DNA of 42,547 nucleotides from Mycolicibacterium vulneris (GTDB lineage Bacteria > Actinomycetota > Actinomycetes > Mycobacteriales > Mycobacteriaceae), in assembly GCF_002104765.1 (NCBI RefSeq), contig NZ_NCXM01000042.1:1-42547 (forward strand), in the 5' to 3' direction. Positions 16,508 through 23,501 of the stretch are shown here, piece by piece (positions within the stretch are counted from its first letter, which is position 1; every line of letters starts with the position of its first letter). Under the pieces are notes generated by a model. That model saw nothing but the letters and a program-made list of their open reading frames with translations, made no database searches and was not told the DNA's origin. The translations under genes and the position numbers were made by a program.

Positions 16508-17721
16508 GCTGTCGGCAATCCGGTGATGTGGCAGACCGCGGCGGGACGCTCGACGGCCAGGTTAAAACGCTGCTCACCCACGAAGCGCACCACGTTGTCG
16601 GTGAAGTCGGTGCCCGAGTAGCCCATCAGCAGCGACAGGCCGTCGCGCCAGTACACGCGTCCGAACTTCGTCGTGTCGATCAGCAAACCGTCGCCCGCGG
16701 TGAACTGGGTGGTGGTCAGCACCGGCACTCCCCACACCGAATTCGCTTCGTCGGCGGTCGGATCGGGCGAGGTCAGGTAGCGGCCCAGCTGGTCCTTCTG
16801 CCGGCGGATCGCCGACCAGGTGTTCGGGTGGAACACCGCGATCCGCGGCTCGGCCAGCGCCGCGCCGGTCCGCAGCTGCGCGATCGCCAGCTCGATGTCA
16901 TCCAACGGCGTGATCGGCGTGGTGCCCTGACCGGCGACGTGCGTCAAGATGCCGCTGACTGACGTGAACCCGGTCAGCTCACCGTCCGCACCCGACCCGA
17001 GCAGCAGCTGTGCGTTCTCGACGTCGTAAATCTGGCGGGCCAGCTCGCCGGTCGTGTACTGCTGCCACGAATCGAAGTCCTGCAACGACTCCCAGCTGGT
17101 GCCGATGTGCGCGGCCAGCTTCAACATCGGCAACAGGACCTTGTCGGTGTTAAAGGTCAGCTCTGGTTTGGGCTGACCCTCGCCGACCATCGCAGCCGCA
17201 CCCGTCGTCGAGTAGTGCCTTAGATACTCGACGAACGGTGAATCGGTCGGCGCGATCGGCAACCGGCTCAAAAGCCGGTTCTCGTGCTGCGGCCCGACGA
17301 TGCTCGGCGACAGATACGGAGGCAGCAGCGGGTCAACCGTGGAGAACGCGCGCTGCTCCAAGCGATACGACTGGCGCTGGGACAGCACCTGGTGCGCGCG
17401 GCGCAACTCGTCGACGTCGAACGCGATCGGCGCGATGTGACCGAGGGTCGGGGCAGCGCCGGTCGCGTTGGCGGTGGCCTTGCGTACGGCGTCGGCGTCG
17501 CGGTCGCCGCGACCGGAACGCTTGATCTCGTCTTGCAGGTCGGCGATCCGCTCATCCAGGCTGTCGATCGCGGTGGTGAATTGGCGGAACTGGCGGGTTT
17601 CGCGCTCGTCGAGTTCGTCGCGGCCATCGGCCTCAGCGCGGCGCACCAGGGCGTCGCGGTGGGAAGCCTGGTCGGCGCGCAGCTGGGTCAGGCGGGAAAG
17701 TTGCGCGTTCAGCGCAGACAT
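16504..17721 (-). CDS. HK97-type major capsid protein
   Basis: 405 aa from the ATG at 17721, preceded by the RBS AGAGGAA. Residues 1-65 form a charged coiled coil like the HK97 delta/scaffold region. The remainder matches the phage capsid family: SPFVEYLRHYS, EGQPKPELTF, LAAHIGTSWESLQDFD, a run where LLLGSGADGELTGF binds the core, FHPNTWSAIRRQKD, the VWGVPVLTTTQ strand and a late QRFNLAVERPAAVCHITG tail. phiRv1 and phiRv2 of M. tuberculosis have a comparable capsid gene. Unlike those, no protease gene is visible just upstream. Confidence 0.88.
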   Translation of the reverse strand: MSALNAQLSRLTQLRADQASHRDALVRRAEADGRDELDERETRQFRQFTTAIDSLDERIADLQDEIKRSGRGDRDADAVRKATANATGAAPTLGHIAPIAFDVDELRRAHQVLSQRQSYRLEQRAFSTVDPLLPPYLSPSIVGPQHENRLLSRLPIAPTDSPFVEYLRHYSTTGAAAMVGEGQPKPELTFNTDKVLLPMLKLAAHIGTSWESLQDFDSWQQYTTGELARQIYDVENAQLLLGSGADGELTGFTSVSGILTHVAGQGTTPITPLDDIELAIAQLRTGAALAEPRIAVFHPNTWSAIRRQKDQLGRYLTSPDPTADEANSVWGVPVLTTTQFTAGDGLLIDTTKFGRVYWRDGLSLLMGYSGTDFTDNVVRFVGEQRFNLAVERPAAVCHITGLPTA

Positions 17722-18139
17722 GGGAATTCCTCTCGGCAGGCGTCGCAAAGGCATCACAAGCGTTGTCGCGCAACGCAATACATCAGTGTGTGGGTTCGCC
17801 GTCCACGGTGTGCCACCGGCTTGCGGCCAGGCGCTCTTGCCAGGAGCCCTGTGTGGAAGCGGGCGCGCCGTGCGGGCCAGGCGTAGATGCCTGGGGCGGA
17901 TTTCCACCACTCTGCTGCCACCCGTTCCCCAACGCCGCTGCCGTTAACTTGGCTGTCGAACCGCAGCGCCGGGATGCTTCCGGGCAGCGCCGCCGCTTCC
18001 CCAGAATCGGAGGCCAGGGACGCAGCAGCGCTAGGGCCACTGTAGCGCGGCTCGGCGACACGATGCCCGCAGGCTCGCCGGTCCCCGATCCAAACCGGTT
18101 GCGTCATCACGCAATTGCAGGGACGCAAAGGCCGGCGTC
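17722..18139. other. 418-bp stretch upstream of the capsid gene
   Basis: No frame has a convincing protein. It holds the capsid RBS and a perfect inverted repeat, TTGCGT-CATC-ACGCAA at 18099-18114, a possible operator or hairpin. In phiRv1 a prohead protease gene lies in the matching place (from memory); none is seen here. Confidence 0.45.
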
Positions 18140-18433
18140 CTATGTGTCCTCTCCGCTCGCCTGCGACCACGGCGGGATGCCGGTGACGTCACCAGGTGTG
18201 CCGTGCGGTCGTCGGCGGCGGCTGTCTGTGATCGCGCGCTGAAGCTCGCGGCGGTGTCGGGCGTTCTCGTTCAACCGGGCCGCGTAGCAGTCCGCGATCG
18301 TGCGCGCCCAGTTGGCCAGGGCCATGTCCCCGGCGCGGGCCGCGGTGGTCGCGGTGTCCTGGAACAGGGTCAGCAGCTGGCGCAGCGACTCCACGCCCAG
18401 CGTCGCCGGGTCGGGCAGGTCATTCAAGTCCAT
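18140..18433 (-). CDS. Phage protein of unknown function
   Basis: 97 aa from the ATG at 18433, overlapping the preceding gene by 14 nt. Predicted helical: LGVESLRQLLTLFQDTATTAARAGDMALANWARTIADCYA, then an Arg-rich helix and a Pro/Gly-rich C-terminus. No named family recognised. Position suggests a regulator or head-morphogenesis helper. Confidence 0.6.
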   Translation of the reverse strand: MDLNDLPDPATLGVESLRQLLTLFQDTATTAARAGDMALANWARTIADCYAARLNENARHRRELQRAITDSRRRRPHGTPGDVTGIPPWSQASGEDT

Positions 18434-18851
18434 CGTCGGGGTCCTCTCGTTCTTCCAGGGCGGCAAGGTTTCTCGCCCGTCGCTGCCGCATGCGTTCGGC
18501 GTCGGCGAGGCGTTTACGAAGCTCGCGGCGACGCTCCCGCATCCGCAGCAGGTGGTTTAACCGGTCGACGACCTGGTCGTCGCCGTCGGTGCTGGCGATG
18601 GTCCGCAGGTGTCCGCGAGCGTCGCGGGCCAGGACAGAGTGCCCGCCGAGGCAGCCCGCGATAGGGCATGGCTGCTGCGCGGCCAGGCGCACCGCGTCGT
18701 CAACGCTGTCGGTGAAATCGAACCGCGCACCGAGGCTTTCGACCCAATGCAGGACCGCGGCGTGGCCCTGGCCGGTCCCCAGGTCGCCGCCGTCCTCGTC
18801 CTCGTCGTCGAGGTCGGCCAGGTCGTCGGCCAGGTCGTCGTCGTCAGTCAT
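18420..18851 (-). CDS. Phage protein of unknown function, acidic N-terminus
   Basis: 143 aa from the ATG at 18851; a GTG one codon earlier is possible. The first 25 residues are almost all Asp/Glu. The middle has PCPIAGCLGGH, a Cys pair with a nearby His, and the C-terminus is a long Arg-rich coiled coil (RMRERRRELRKRLADAERMRQRR). It overlaps both neighbours, so the run is translationally coupled. Function unknown. Confidence 0.6.
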   Translation of the reverse strand: MTDDDDLADDLADLDDEDEDGGDLGTGQGHAAVLHWVESLGARFDFTDSVDDAVRLAAQQPCPIAGCLGGHSVLARDARGHLRTIASTDGDDQVVDRLNHLLRMRERRRELRKRLADAERMRQRRARNLAALEEREDPDDGLE

Positions 18852-19305
18852 CACCAGGTTGCGGTCTGCTTTCTGCCAGGATCGCGGCGACCATGCGTCG
18901 CCAATCGGTGTCCTCGGCCCAGTCGCGGCCGGTCAGCTTGAGCACTTCGACGAGCAGCCCGCGCGCGGTCCGTGCCGCGCCCGCACCGATGAAGTACGCG
19001 GCGGGGTCGGCAACGTCGGGATCGCAGGCGGCGTGCATGAAGTGCCATTCGATCAGCGGTCCTTGCTCCTGGCCCCGGCGACGCCGGCGGGCGCGGTCGC
19101 GCGCCGCGGCGATGCTGGTCCGCGCGTAGGCCTTCCGCGTCGTGATCGGCTCCTGACAGCGTTCGCAGCTGGGGAACCTCAGCCGGGGCACCGGATTTCG
19201 CGCTGTACGCCCGCCTACGGAATCGGGGGCACGATCCCCCGAGCGCGCCAGGGATCGCCCGTCAGCGGCCCGCAGGGCGCTGGGATCGCGCGATTCCGAG
19301 GTCAT
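18844..19305 (-). CDS. Phage protein with a Cys/His cluster
   Basis: 153 aa; the ATG overlaps the previous stop by 4 nt (ATGA). A basic N-terminus is followed by FPSCERCQEPITT and, about 45 residues later, WHFMHAACDP, together a likely zinc site. The C-terminal part is helical. Nucleic-acid binding is plausible but not shown. Confidence 0.6.
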   Translation of the reverse strand: MTSESRDPSALRAADGRSLARSGDRAPDSVGGRTARNPVPRLRFPSCERCQEPITTRKAYARTSIAAARDRARRRRRGQEQGPLIEWHFMHAACDPDVADPAAYFIGAGAARTARGLLVEVLKLTGRDWAEDTDWRRMVAAILAESRPQPGDD

Positions 19306-19538
19306 CGGTCGCCGTCCAACTCGGCCAGCCGGTCGGCGACGGCCTGGCGGCGAATCTCGCGGCGGGCATCGTCATCGGTCGCCGCGCACCACATGCACAG
19401 CTGCCGCCCCGGCAGCTTCGTGAAGCGGTCGCAGCGGCGACACCGGCCACGGGTACAACCGGCGTGATGGCCTTGCAGGCGAACGAACCAGCCGCACTGC
19501 TCGCAGCGGCCCTTGCCCTTGGGCGGCTCAAACGTCAT
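19302..19538 (-). CDS. Small zinc-ribbon-like phage protein
   Basis: 78 aa from the ATG at 19538, which has AAGGTG 6 nt upstream; a GTG at 19547 would add three residues. Three CXXC pairs (CEQC, CRRC, CMWC) plus CTRG and a His pair near the middle indicate one or two zinc-binding sites. First gene of an overlapping run of four. Confidence 0.6.
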   Translation of the reverse strand: MTFEPPKGKGRCEQCGWFVRLQGHHAGCTRGRCRRCDRFTKLPGRQLCMWCAATDDDARREIRRQAVADRLAELDGDR

Positions 19539-19675
19539 GACGCGCACCTTGTTCCCCGCGCGCGCGGTCTGTGGTTACTTACGCGTCTAGACCCGTTTGG
19601 GTTACCAGCTGCTTGAAGTAACCACCCTCCTACATCCATCGCGGACTCCGAAGGAGTTCGTGATGGGCTAGAAGC

Positions 19676-19700
19676 GGGTCGGGTCGGGTCGGGTCGGGTC
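19676..19700. repeat. Five tandem GGGTC units
   Basis: Five perfect copies of a 5-bp unit, followed by GGGGT. Located in the non-coding gap between the zinc-ribbon gene and the replication-module-like gene. Confidence 0.85.
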
Positions 19701-19703
19701 GGG

Positions 19704-19766
19704 GTTGTGTTACTGATGGCGTGACTAACGCCGTGACTAAAGTCGTATGTCACGCTGTAACAACAC
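19704..19766. promoter_or_regulatory. Candidate operator/promoter region of the phage operon
   Basis: Two direct copies of CGTGACTAA (19720-19728 and 19732-19740, 12 bp apart) lie inside a near-perfect inverted repeat (GTTGTGTTAC 19704-19713; GTAACAACAC 19757-19766, 8 of 10 positions pair). GTCAC at 19749-19753 repeats the half motif in reverse. This clustering in the element's 220-bp non-coding gap suggests a regulator or replication-protein binding site upstream of the minus-strand structural run. Confidence 0.5.
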
Positions 19767-19769
19767 TTC

Positions 19770-20174
19770 TCAGCCACCGGCATCGCTGACCCCTTGTGCC
19801 TGCTCAAGCGCCTTATTGGCGCGCCAGGCCGCTTGACGTTTGGCCGACGCTTCGCGGTCCGCAAGGACCTTCTCCCGGCACGGGTTCAACGCCAGGAAGT
19901 CATGGAATTGCCAGCCTTTTTCACCGTCAAGTTCGGCCCGTTCCCATAGCCCAGCAGCGACCAAACGATCAGCGAGCGCAACGCCTTTGCGGCCCGGAAC
20001 CCAGGTGGCGACGTACCAGGCGGGCACGAATCCATCGGTCAGCTGGTCCCCGCAGTAGGACAGGCAGACCACCCACAAGCCCAGCGGTTCGAGGTCGGGC
20101 TTGCCCTGGCCGTTGGTCGCAGCTTTGCGCGCCTTCTGGTGGTTGTGCAGCTTGTCGTCGAGCTTCGACCACAT
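19770..20174 (-). CDS. Phage protein resembling replication-module winged-helix proteins
   Basis: 134 aa. Begins MWSKLDDKLHNHQKARKA, a start seen in actinobacterial phage proteins near the replication genes, with a middle segment (LADRLVAAGLWERAELDGEKGWQFHDFLALNP) that reads as a winged helix and a helical Ala/Arg-rich end. DNA binding at an origin or operator is an inference. The ATG follows the 38-aa gene's stop by 1 nt. Confidence 0.65.
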   Translation of the reverse strand: MWSKLDDKLHNHQKARKAATNGQGKPDLEPLGLWVVCLSYCGDQLTDGFVPAWYVATWVPGRKGVALADRLVAAGLWERAELDGEKGWQFHDFLALNPCREKVLADREASAKRQAAWRANKALEQAQGVSDAGG

Positions 20175-20175
20175 A

Positions 20176-20292
20176 TCAGCGCACCGCCTTTGTCAGCGCC
20201 GCAATGTACTGTGTCCGTACGGGTTTGAAGTGGGTGCGGGTCGCGGGTTCAGAAACGAGCCCCGGCCCCCATCTTTCTGTCTGGTCGGTCAC
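20176..20292 (-). CDS. 38-aa protein, translationally coupled to the excisionase
   Basis: The GTG overlaps the excisionase stop by 3 nt (GTGA), and the TGA is followed after one base by the next gene's ATG. This tight arrangement on both sides supports a real small gene. Sequence begins VTDQTERWGPGLVSEPATRT and ends in a basic helix (AALTKAVR). No family recognised. Confidence 0.55.
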   Translation of the reverse strand: MTDQTERWGPGLVSEPATRTHFKPVRTQYIAALTKAVR

Positions 20293-20612
20293 CGGCCATC
20301 GCCGCCTGTCTTGCGTACTGGGCGAAGGAGTTCCGCGAGCCGGGTCCGCTGCTCGTCGGTCAGTGGCGGCGCGGTCGCCAGCGTGCGCTCTACCCACTGG
20401 TCGACGGCGTCGGACTCGGATGCGTCGTTGCCGCCGTTGGCTATGAACGCGTCCAAGGCGTCGGGGTCGATCCGCAGCTGCTGACCAACCCGGTAGGCCG
20501 GCAGCTTCCCGGCCTTGATGAGCCGGTACACGGTGCTGTAGCTCAGGTCGAGCTTGTTGGCGGTCTTGCGTATAGAGAGCGCGGGGCGCGCGTCGGTACT
20601 GGTGGGAGGCAC
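20289..20612 (-). CDS. Excisionase/recombination directionality factor-like HTH protein
   Basis: 107 aa, GTG start. Residues 10-58 are a MerR/excisionase-type winged helix: SIRKTANKLDLSYSTVYRLIKAGKLPAYRVG, then DALDAFIA. The C-terminus APPLTDEQRTRLAELLRPVR closely resembles the end of phiRv1 Rv1584c, the directionality factor for its serine integrase (from memory). It should set the direction of recombination toward excision, or act as a regulator. No clear SD; a small hairpin (TCGCCC/GGGCGA) lies 9 nt upstream. Confidence 0.8.
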   Translation of the reverse strand: MPPTSTDARPALSIRKTANKLDLSYSTVYRLIKAGKLPAYRVGQQLRIDPDALDAFIANGGNDASESDAVDQWVERTLATAPPLTDEQRTRLAELLRPVRKTGGDGR

Positions 20613-20712
20613 GGCAGGGTTCGCCCTTCGGTCGGGCGACCTCGATTTGCCTGTGTCCCCTTAGCGGACGGCCCTACGGGTCTGGTTATGACTGGGTTGC
20701 TATCGGGAGATC

Positions 20713-20762
20713 AAAAATAGCAAGCGGTGACGACGCACTCCTCGCAGGACGCGCCGTCACCG
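20713..20762 (-). terminator. Intrinsic terminator of the integrase gene
   Basis: Minus strand, 19 nt past the integrase stop: stem CGGTGACG/CGTCACCG (20755-20762 with 20725-20732) extended by a mismatch and CGC/GCG, then CTTGCTATTTTTG. A strong stem plus a T-run is uncommon in mycobacteria, so this looks like deliberate separation of int from the genes downstream. Confidence 0.7.
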
Positions 20763-20781
20763 GCCGATGTCGAACAGTCGT

Positions 20782-22167
20782 CTACAGCCAGGTCACCTGT
20801 AGCCGGTCGGGGTCGACGAGCTTCTCCTTGGTGACCGGGTCGACCAGGTAGCCGCCTTTGCCGCAAGGTGTGACCGTGATGGTCGCCACGACCGCCAGGA
20901 CGGCGCGCAGCCGATCGGGCGACAGCTTCTCGATGGTCTCGGCGACCTCGGGCCGCCCCAACGGGAGCCCGTCGAACACCCGCAGCCGCTCCTGGTCCTG
21001 CTGGCGGCCGTCGATCGCGGCCAGCTTCTCGTTCACCCGTTCGGTCGCCCGCCTGGCCTGCGGCGGTGTCAGGTCGCCGTCGGCGACGGCGTCGGCGATC
21101 TCGTCGAGCCGCGCGAGCAGCGTGGCCCGTTCGCCGCGCAGCTGCTCGGCCAGTTCGGTGTCGTGCAGCTCGGCCCGCAGCAGGTCGACGGCGTCGGCCT
21201 GGGCCAGGCGTCCCGCCAGCAGCTTGAAGACCATCGGTTCGACCTGGTCGGCTCGCACGCTGACACCGCGACAGGTCTTGCACGCGTACGCAATTCGCTT
21301 GTCGATGGTGCGGTGCCCCGACAGGTAGCCGCCGCAGCCAGGCTTGCCGCATTGCAGGATGCCGGTCATGGTGTGGCAGCGAATTGCGCGACGCCCCCTG
21401 TTGCGCGCGTCCAGCTTGGCCCGCACCGCCCGCCAGGTCTCCTCGTCGATCAGCGCGGGCCACGTTCCCGCACCGACGATCTGGTCGTTGTGCGCGCGCA
21501 GGCCAGCGTTACGGGGTTTCCGTAGAAACGAGGACAGCTGCGCGGGGGTCCAGGGCTTGCCCTTGATCGTCAGCACCCCGGCCGCGTTCCAGGCCCGCGT
21601 GACGTCGGTGATGGACCCACCGGCCAGGACGGTCCGGTAGGCCTCGGCGACCAGTGGCGCGGTCTCGGGGTCGGGCTGGCGGGTGTCGCCCAGGTAGCCG
21701 AACGCGCGGGTCCACTGCGGCAGGCCGCGCTCGGCCTTCTGCTGGGCGGCGCGGCGTTGCCGGGCGACCTTGTGTTCGACCTCATGACGGGCGACCGCGC
21801 CCTTGAGCCGGGCCACCAGGCGACCCTGCGGCGTCGACAGGTCGACATCGCCGCTCACCGTGGCCAGCGCCAGCTGCTTGTCGTCGGCCAGTGCCATGAA
21901 CGCCTCAAGCTCGACCGGACGGCGGTGCAGCCGGTCGAGGTCCCAAGCGACGACTGCGCTGATGCGGCCGGCGCGGATGTCGGCGAGCATCCGCTCGTAG
22001 GCCGGTCGACGCTTGAGGCTCGATGCGCTCACGTCGTTGTCGATGTACTCGACCGCGGTCCAGCCCTTGTCGGTGCATAGCCGCGCGCAGTCCTCGCGCT
22101 GGCGCGTTACGCCCAGCTGCTCGCCGGTTGGGTCAGATGAGATTCGGAGGTAAATCGCTGCTTGCAT
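20782..22167 (-). CDS. Large serine integrase, phiRv1 type
   Basis: 461 aa. Resolvase domain at residues 1-150: YLRIS with nucleophile Ser10, GEQLGVTRQREDC, RRPAYERMLADI and AWDLDRLHRRP. The recombinase domain follows, with FGYLGDTRQPDP and FLRKPRNAGLRAHN, then a zinc ribbon (LQCGKPGCGG and YACKTCRG) and a coiled-coil insert. From memory, phiRv1 integrase (Rv1586c, 469 aa) shares GEQLGV-RQREDC, LDRLHRRP, FLRKPRNAGLRA and QQDQERLRVFDG, so they are close relatives; both target REP13E12 genes. The ATG is 5 nt from the attP arm and its likely -10 (TACGTT) lies inside that arm. Confidence 0.95.
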   Translation of the reverse strand: MQAAIYLRISSDPTGEQLGVTRQREDCARLCTDKGWTAVEYIDNDVSASSLKRRPAYERMLADIRAGRISAVVAWDLDRLHRRPVELEAFMALADDKQLALATVSGDVDLSTPQGRLVARLKGAVARHEVEHKVARQRRAAQQKAERGLPQWTRAFGYLGDTRQPDPETAPLVAEAYRTVLAGGSITDVTRAWNAAGVLTIKGKPWTPAQLSSFLRKPRNAGLRAHNDQIVGAGTWPALIDEETWRAVRAKLDARNRGRRAIRCHTMTGILQCGKPGCGGYLSGHRTIDKRIAYACKTCRGVSVRADQVEPMVFKLLAGRLAQADAVDLLRAELHDTELAEQLRGERATLLARLDEIADAVADGDLTPPQARRATERVNEKLAAIDGRQQDQERLRVFDGLPLGRPEVAETIEKLSPDRLRAVLAVVATITVTPCGKGGYLVDPVTKEKLVDPDRLQVTWL

Positions 22168-22172
22168 GCCCT

Positions 22173-22201
22173 AAACGTACTTAAGGGGGCTGACGCCATC
22201 A
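22173..22201 (+). other. attR: left attP arm and crossover core
   Basis: AAACGTACTT at 22173-22182 mirrors the arm at 12669-12678; core CATCA at 22197-22201. Host HNH sequence resumes at 22202. In the circular form the arms are separated by 30 bp whose centre falls on the CA of CATCA. Confidence 0.8.
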
Positions 22202-22202
22202 T

Positions 22203-22556
22203 TTGGTGAAAACGTTCTGGGGCTGGCGTGATACCCAATTGCGCGACGGGACACTGATCTTGACGTCCCCGTCGGGACACACGTACGTCACCACTCCGGG
22301 CAGCGCGCTGCTGTTCCCCAACTTGGGCGTGTCCACTGGCACGAGCCCTCTACCCCCGGCAGCCAACGCCGAGCCGTGCGGTGACCGGGCGGCGATGATG
22401 CCCAAACGTCGCCGCACCCGGGCCCAAAACCGCGCCGCTCGCATCACCACCGAACGCCACCACAATCGAATGGCTCGAAACGGCGAAAAGCCTCCGCCTA
22501 TTTGGGCATCCGAACTAACCCATGCCGTTGGCGACGGAGAGCCACCGCCGTTCTAA
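22203..22556 (+). pseudogene. Detached 3' end of the DUF222/HNH gene
   Basis: 117 codons reading LVKTFWGWRDTQLRDGT, TSPSGHTYVTTPGSALLFPNL and a basic low-complexity tail, the normal C-terminus of REP13E12/HNH proteins. The preceding codons CAT CAT restore the final His of the HNH motif when joined to 12657. It has lost its promoter and start codon (a TTG at 22203 is not a credible start) and is probably untranslated unless the element excises. Confidence 0.9.
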
Positions 22557-22559
22557 GGG

Positions 22560-22784
22560 TCATTTTTTGCTGGGAATGATGATGACGACGATCAACGTCA
22601 GGATCGAAAAGAACAGCCCGAGAATTCCCCAGCCCAGCGGATTTCGGCCCTTCATCATAGCGATGATGCCGCAGACTATTGCGGCGATAATGCTGCCGAT
22701 GGCGACGAAAATTCCCTTGATGCCACGGAGGATAAAGCCGGCCGCGACGGGGTCCGAACTCGCCAAGATCACCGAGTGCAACAT
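22560..22784 (-). CDS. Small two-helix membrane protein
   Basis: 74 aa from the ATG at 22784 with RBS AAAGGA. Two hydrophobic helices (about residues 24-43 and 51-70) separated by MMKGRNPLGWG, a loop seen in small actinobacterial membrane proteins. No enzymatic motif. It stands alone just outside the integrated element; function unknown. Confidence 0.65.
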   Translation of the reverse strand: MLHSVILASSDPVAAGFILRGIKGIFVAIGSIIAAIVCGIIAMMKGRNPLGWGILGLFFSILTLIVVIIIPSKK

Positions 22785-22903
22785 GACAGGTCCTTTCGTG
22801 AGGGGCCCCGAGGTAATACCCCAACAAATGTCGCGTGAAACCGCGCTCCCGTTGGCTCGCTCACTCGAAAGTCGATGAGCAACACGGCGTGTGGCGCTGG
22901 TAT

Positions 22904-23389
22904 TTACCCGCCCGGATAACCGCGGCGCACCGTGCGGTCGAGAATTCCGAGCGTCGCGCGCAACGCACCCTCGGACAGAATCGGGAAAATTCCGGCTTCC
23001 CGCCACTTCGGGTCGATGTTCGACCAGTCGTAGAACGAGGTGACGATCGTGGCCGAGCCGTCCTCGGTGGGTGTGAGCGCGTAGCCGTAGACATGGCCGA
23101 TCGGCGGCTGAATCTGGCCGAGAACCGTCCAGGAAATCAGCCGATCCTGCTCGAATTCCTTGATGTCGACGGTGACGTCGTATTTGCCCAATTCCGGGAA
23201 ATCATTCAATGATTCGCGGTCCATGTGAACGACGAACTGGTCACCGGCGGCGCGCACCGGATCACCCTCGGCGTCTTGCAGCATTCCGGACGAGTCGATC
23301 GCCACGTGGCCCTGCGGTTCGCACAGCACGGCGAAGATGGTCGGGGCGGGCGCGGCGATGGTGCGGGAAGTCTCGATGCGTTCGGTCAT
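22904..23389 (-). CDS. SRPBCC (START-like) family protein
   Basis: 161 aa from the ATG at 23389 (RBS GAGGA). Begins RIETSRTIAAPAPTIFAVLCEPQGH, the usual first strand and helix of the SRPBCC fold, and ends with helix SEGALRATLGILDRTV. The fold binds a hydrophobic ligand in a deep cavity; no ligand can be named. Divergent from the radical SAM gene, sharing a 112-bp promoter region. Confidence 0.82.
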   Translation of the reverse strand: MTERIETSRTIAAPAPTIFAVLCEPQGHVAIDSSGMLQDAEGDPVRAAGDQFVVHMDRESLNDFPELGKYDVTVDIKEFEQDRLISWTVLGQIQPPIGHVYGYALTPTEDGSATIVTSFYDWSNIDPKWREAGIFPILSEGALRATLGILDRTVRRGYPGG

Positions 23390-23466
23390 TTTTCCTCGCG
23401 GCCGGCGTTGATACGACACGTTCGCCGCTAACTGTAGACCCGCGAACACGCCGCGTGGTGCCACAC

Positions 23467-23495
23467 TTGACTGACACTCGAACTAATGTTCGAAT
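23467..23495 (+). promoter_or_regulatory. LexA (SOS) box within the promoter of the radical SAM gene
   Basis: TCGAACTAATGTTCGA at 23478-23493 fits the mycobacterial SOS consensus exactly. TTGACT (23467-23472) and TCGAAT (23490-23495), 17 bp apart, are plausible -35 and -10 boxes, with the -10 6 nt before the ATG at 23502, so the transcript is likely leaderless. LexA would sit directly on the promoter. I recall LexA control of Rv2578c in M. tuberculosis. Confidence 0.8.
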
Positions 23496-23501
23496 AGGTG
23501 C

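Larger units (their letters stand above)
12658..22201. mobile_element. phiRv1-like integrative element (satellite prophage) inserted in the HNH gene
   Basis: About 9.54 kb. Removing it joins 11519-12657 to 22202-22556 in frame, giving a continuous 497-codon DUF222/HNH gene with CRTHHLVKTFWGW across the join, the family's usual sequence. It carries a serine integrase and an excisionase-like protein closely resembling those of M. tuberculosis phiRv1 (comparison from memory), a short phage gene run ending in a major capsid protein, and three cargo genes at the attL end. There is no recognisable portal, terminase, protease, tail or lysis gene, so it probably depends on a helper phage or is defective. 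Confidence 0.9.

Noticed and set aside
17754..18170. Minus-strand frame upstream of the capsid gene that might be a prohead protease or HNH gene
   Set aside because: Arg/Pro/Ala-rich composition without protease or HNH motifs, poor start context, and similar-length frames on the opposite strand.
19535..19864. Minus-strand 109-codon frame across the repeat region
   Set aside because: It translates the GGGTC repeat as low-complexity TRPDPTRP and overlaps the real 134-aa gene; no homologous look.
20711..20780. Short frame ending CEECVVTACYF after the integrase
   Set aside because: No start codon outside the integrase gene; the sequence is better explained by the terminator hairpin.
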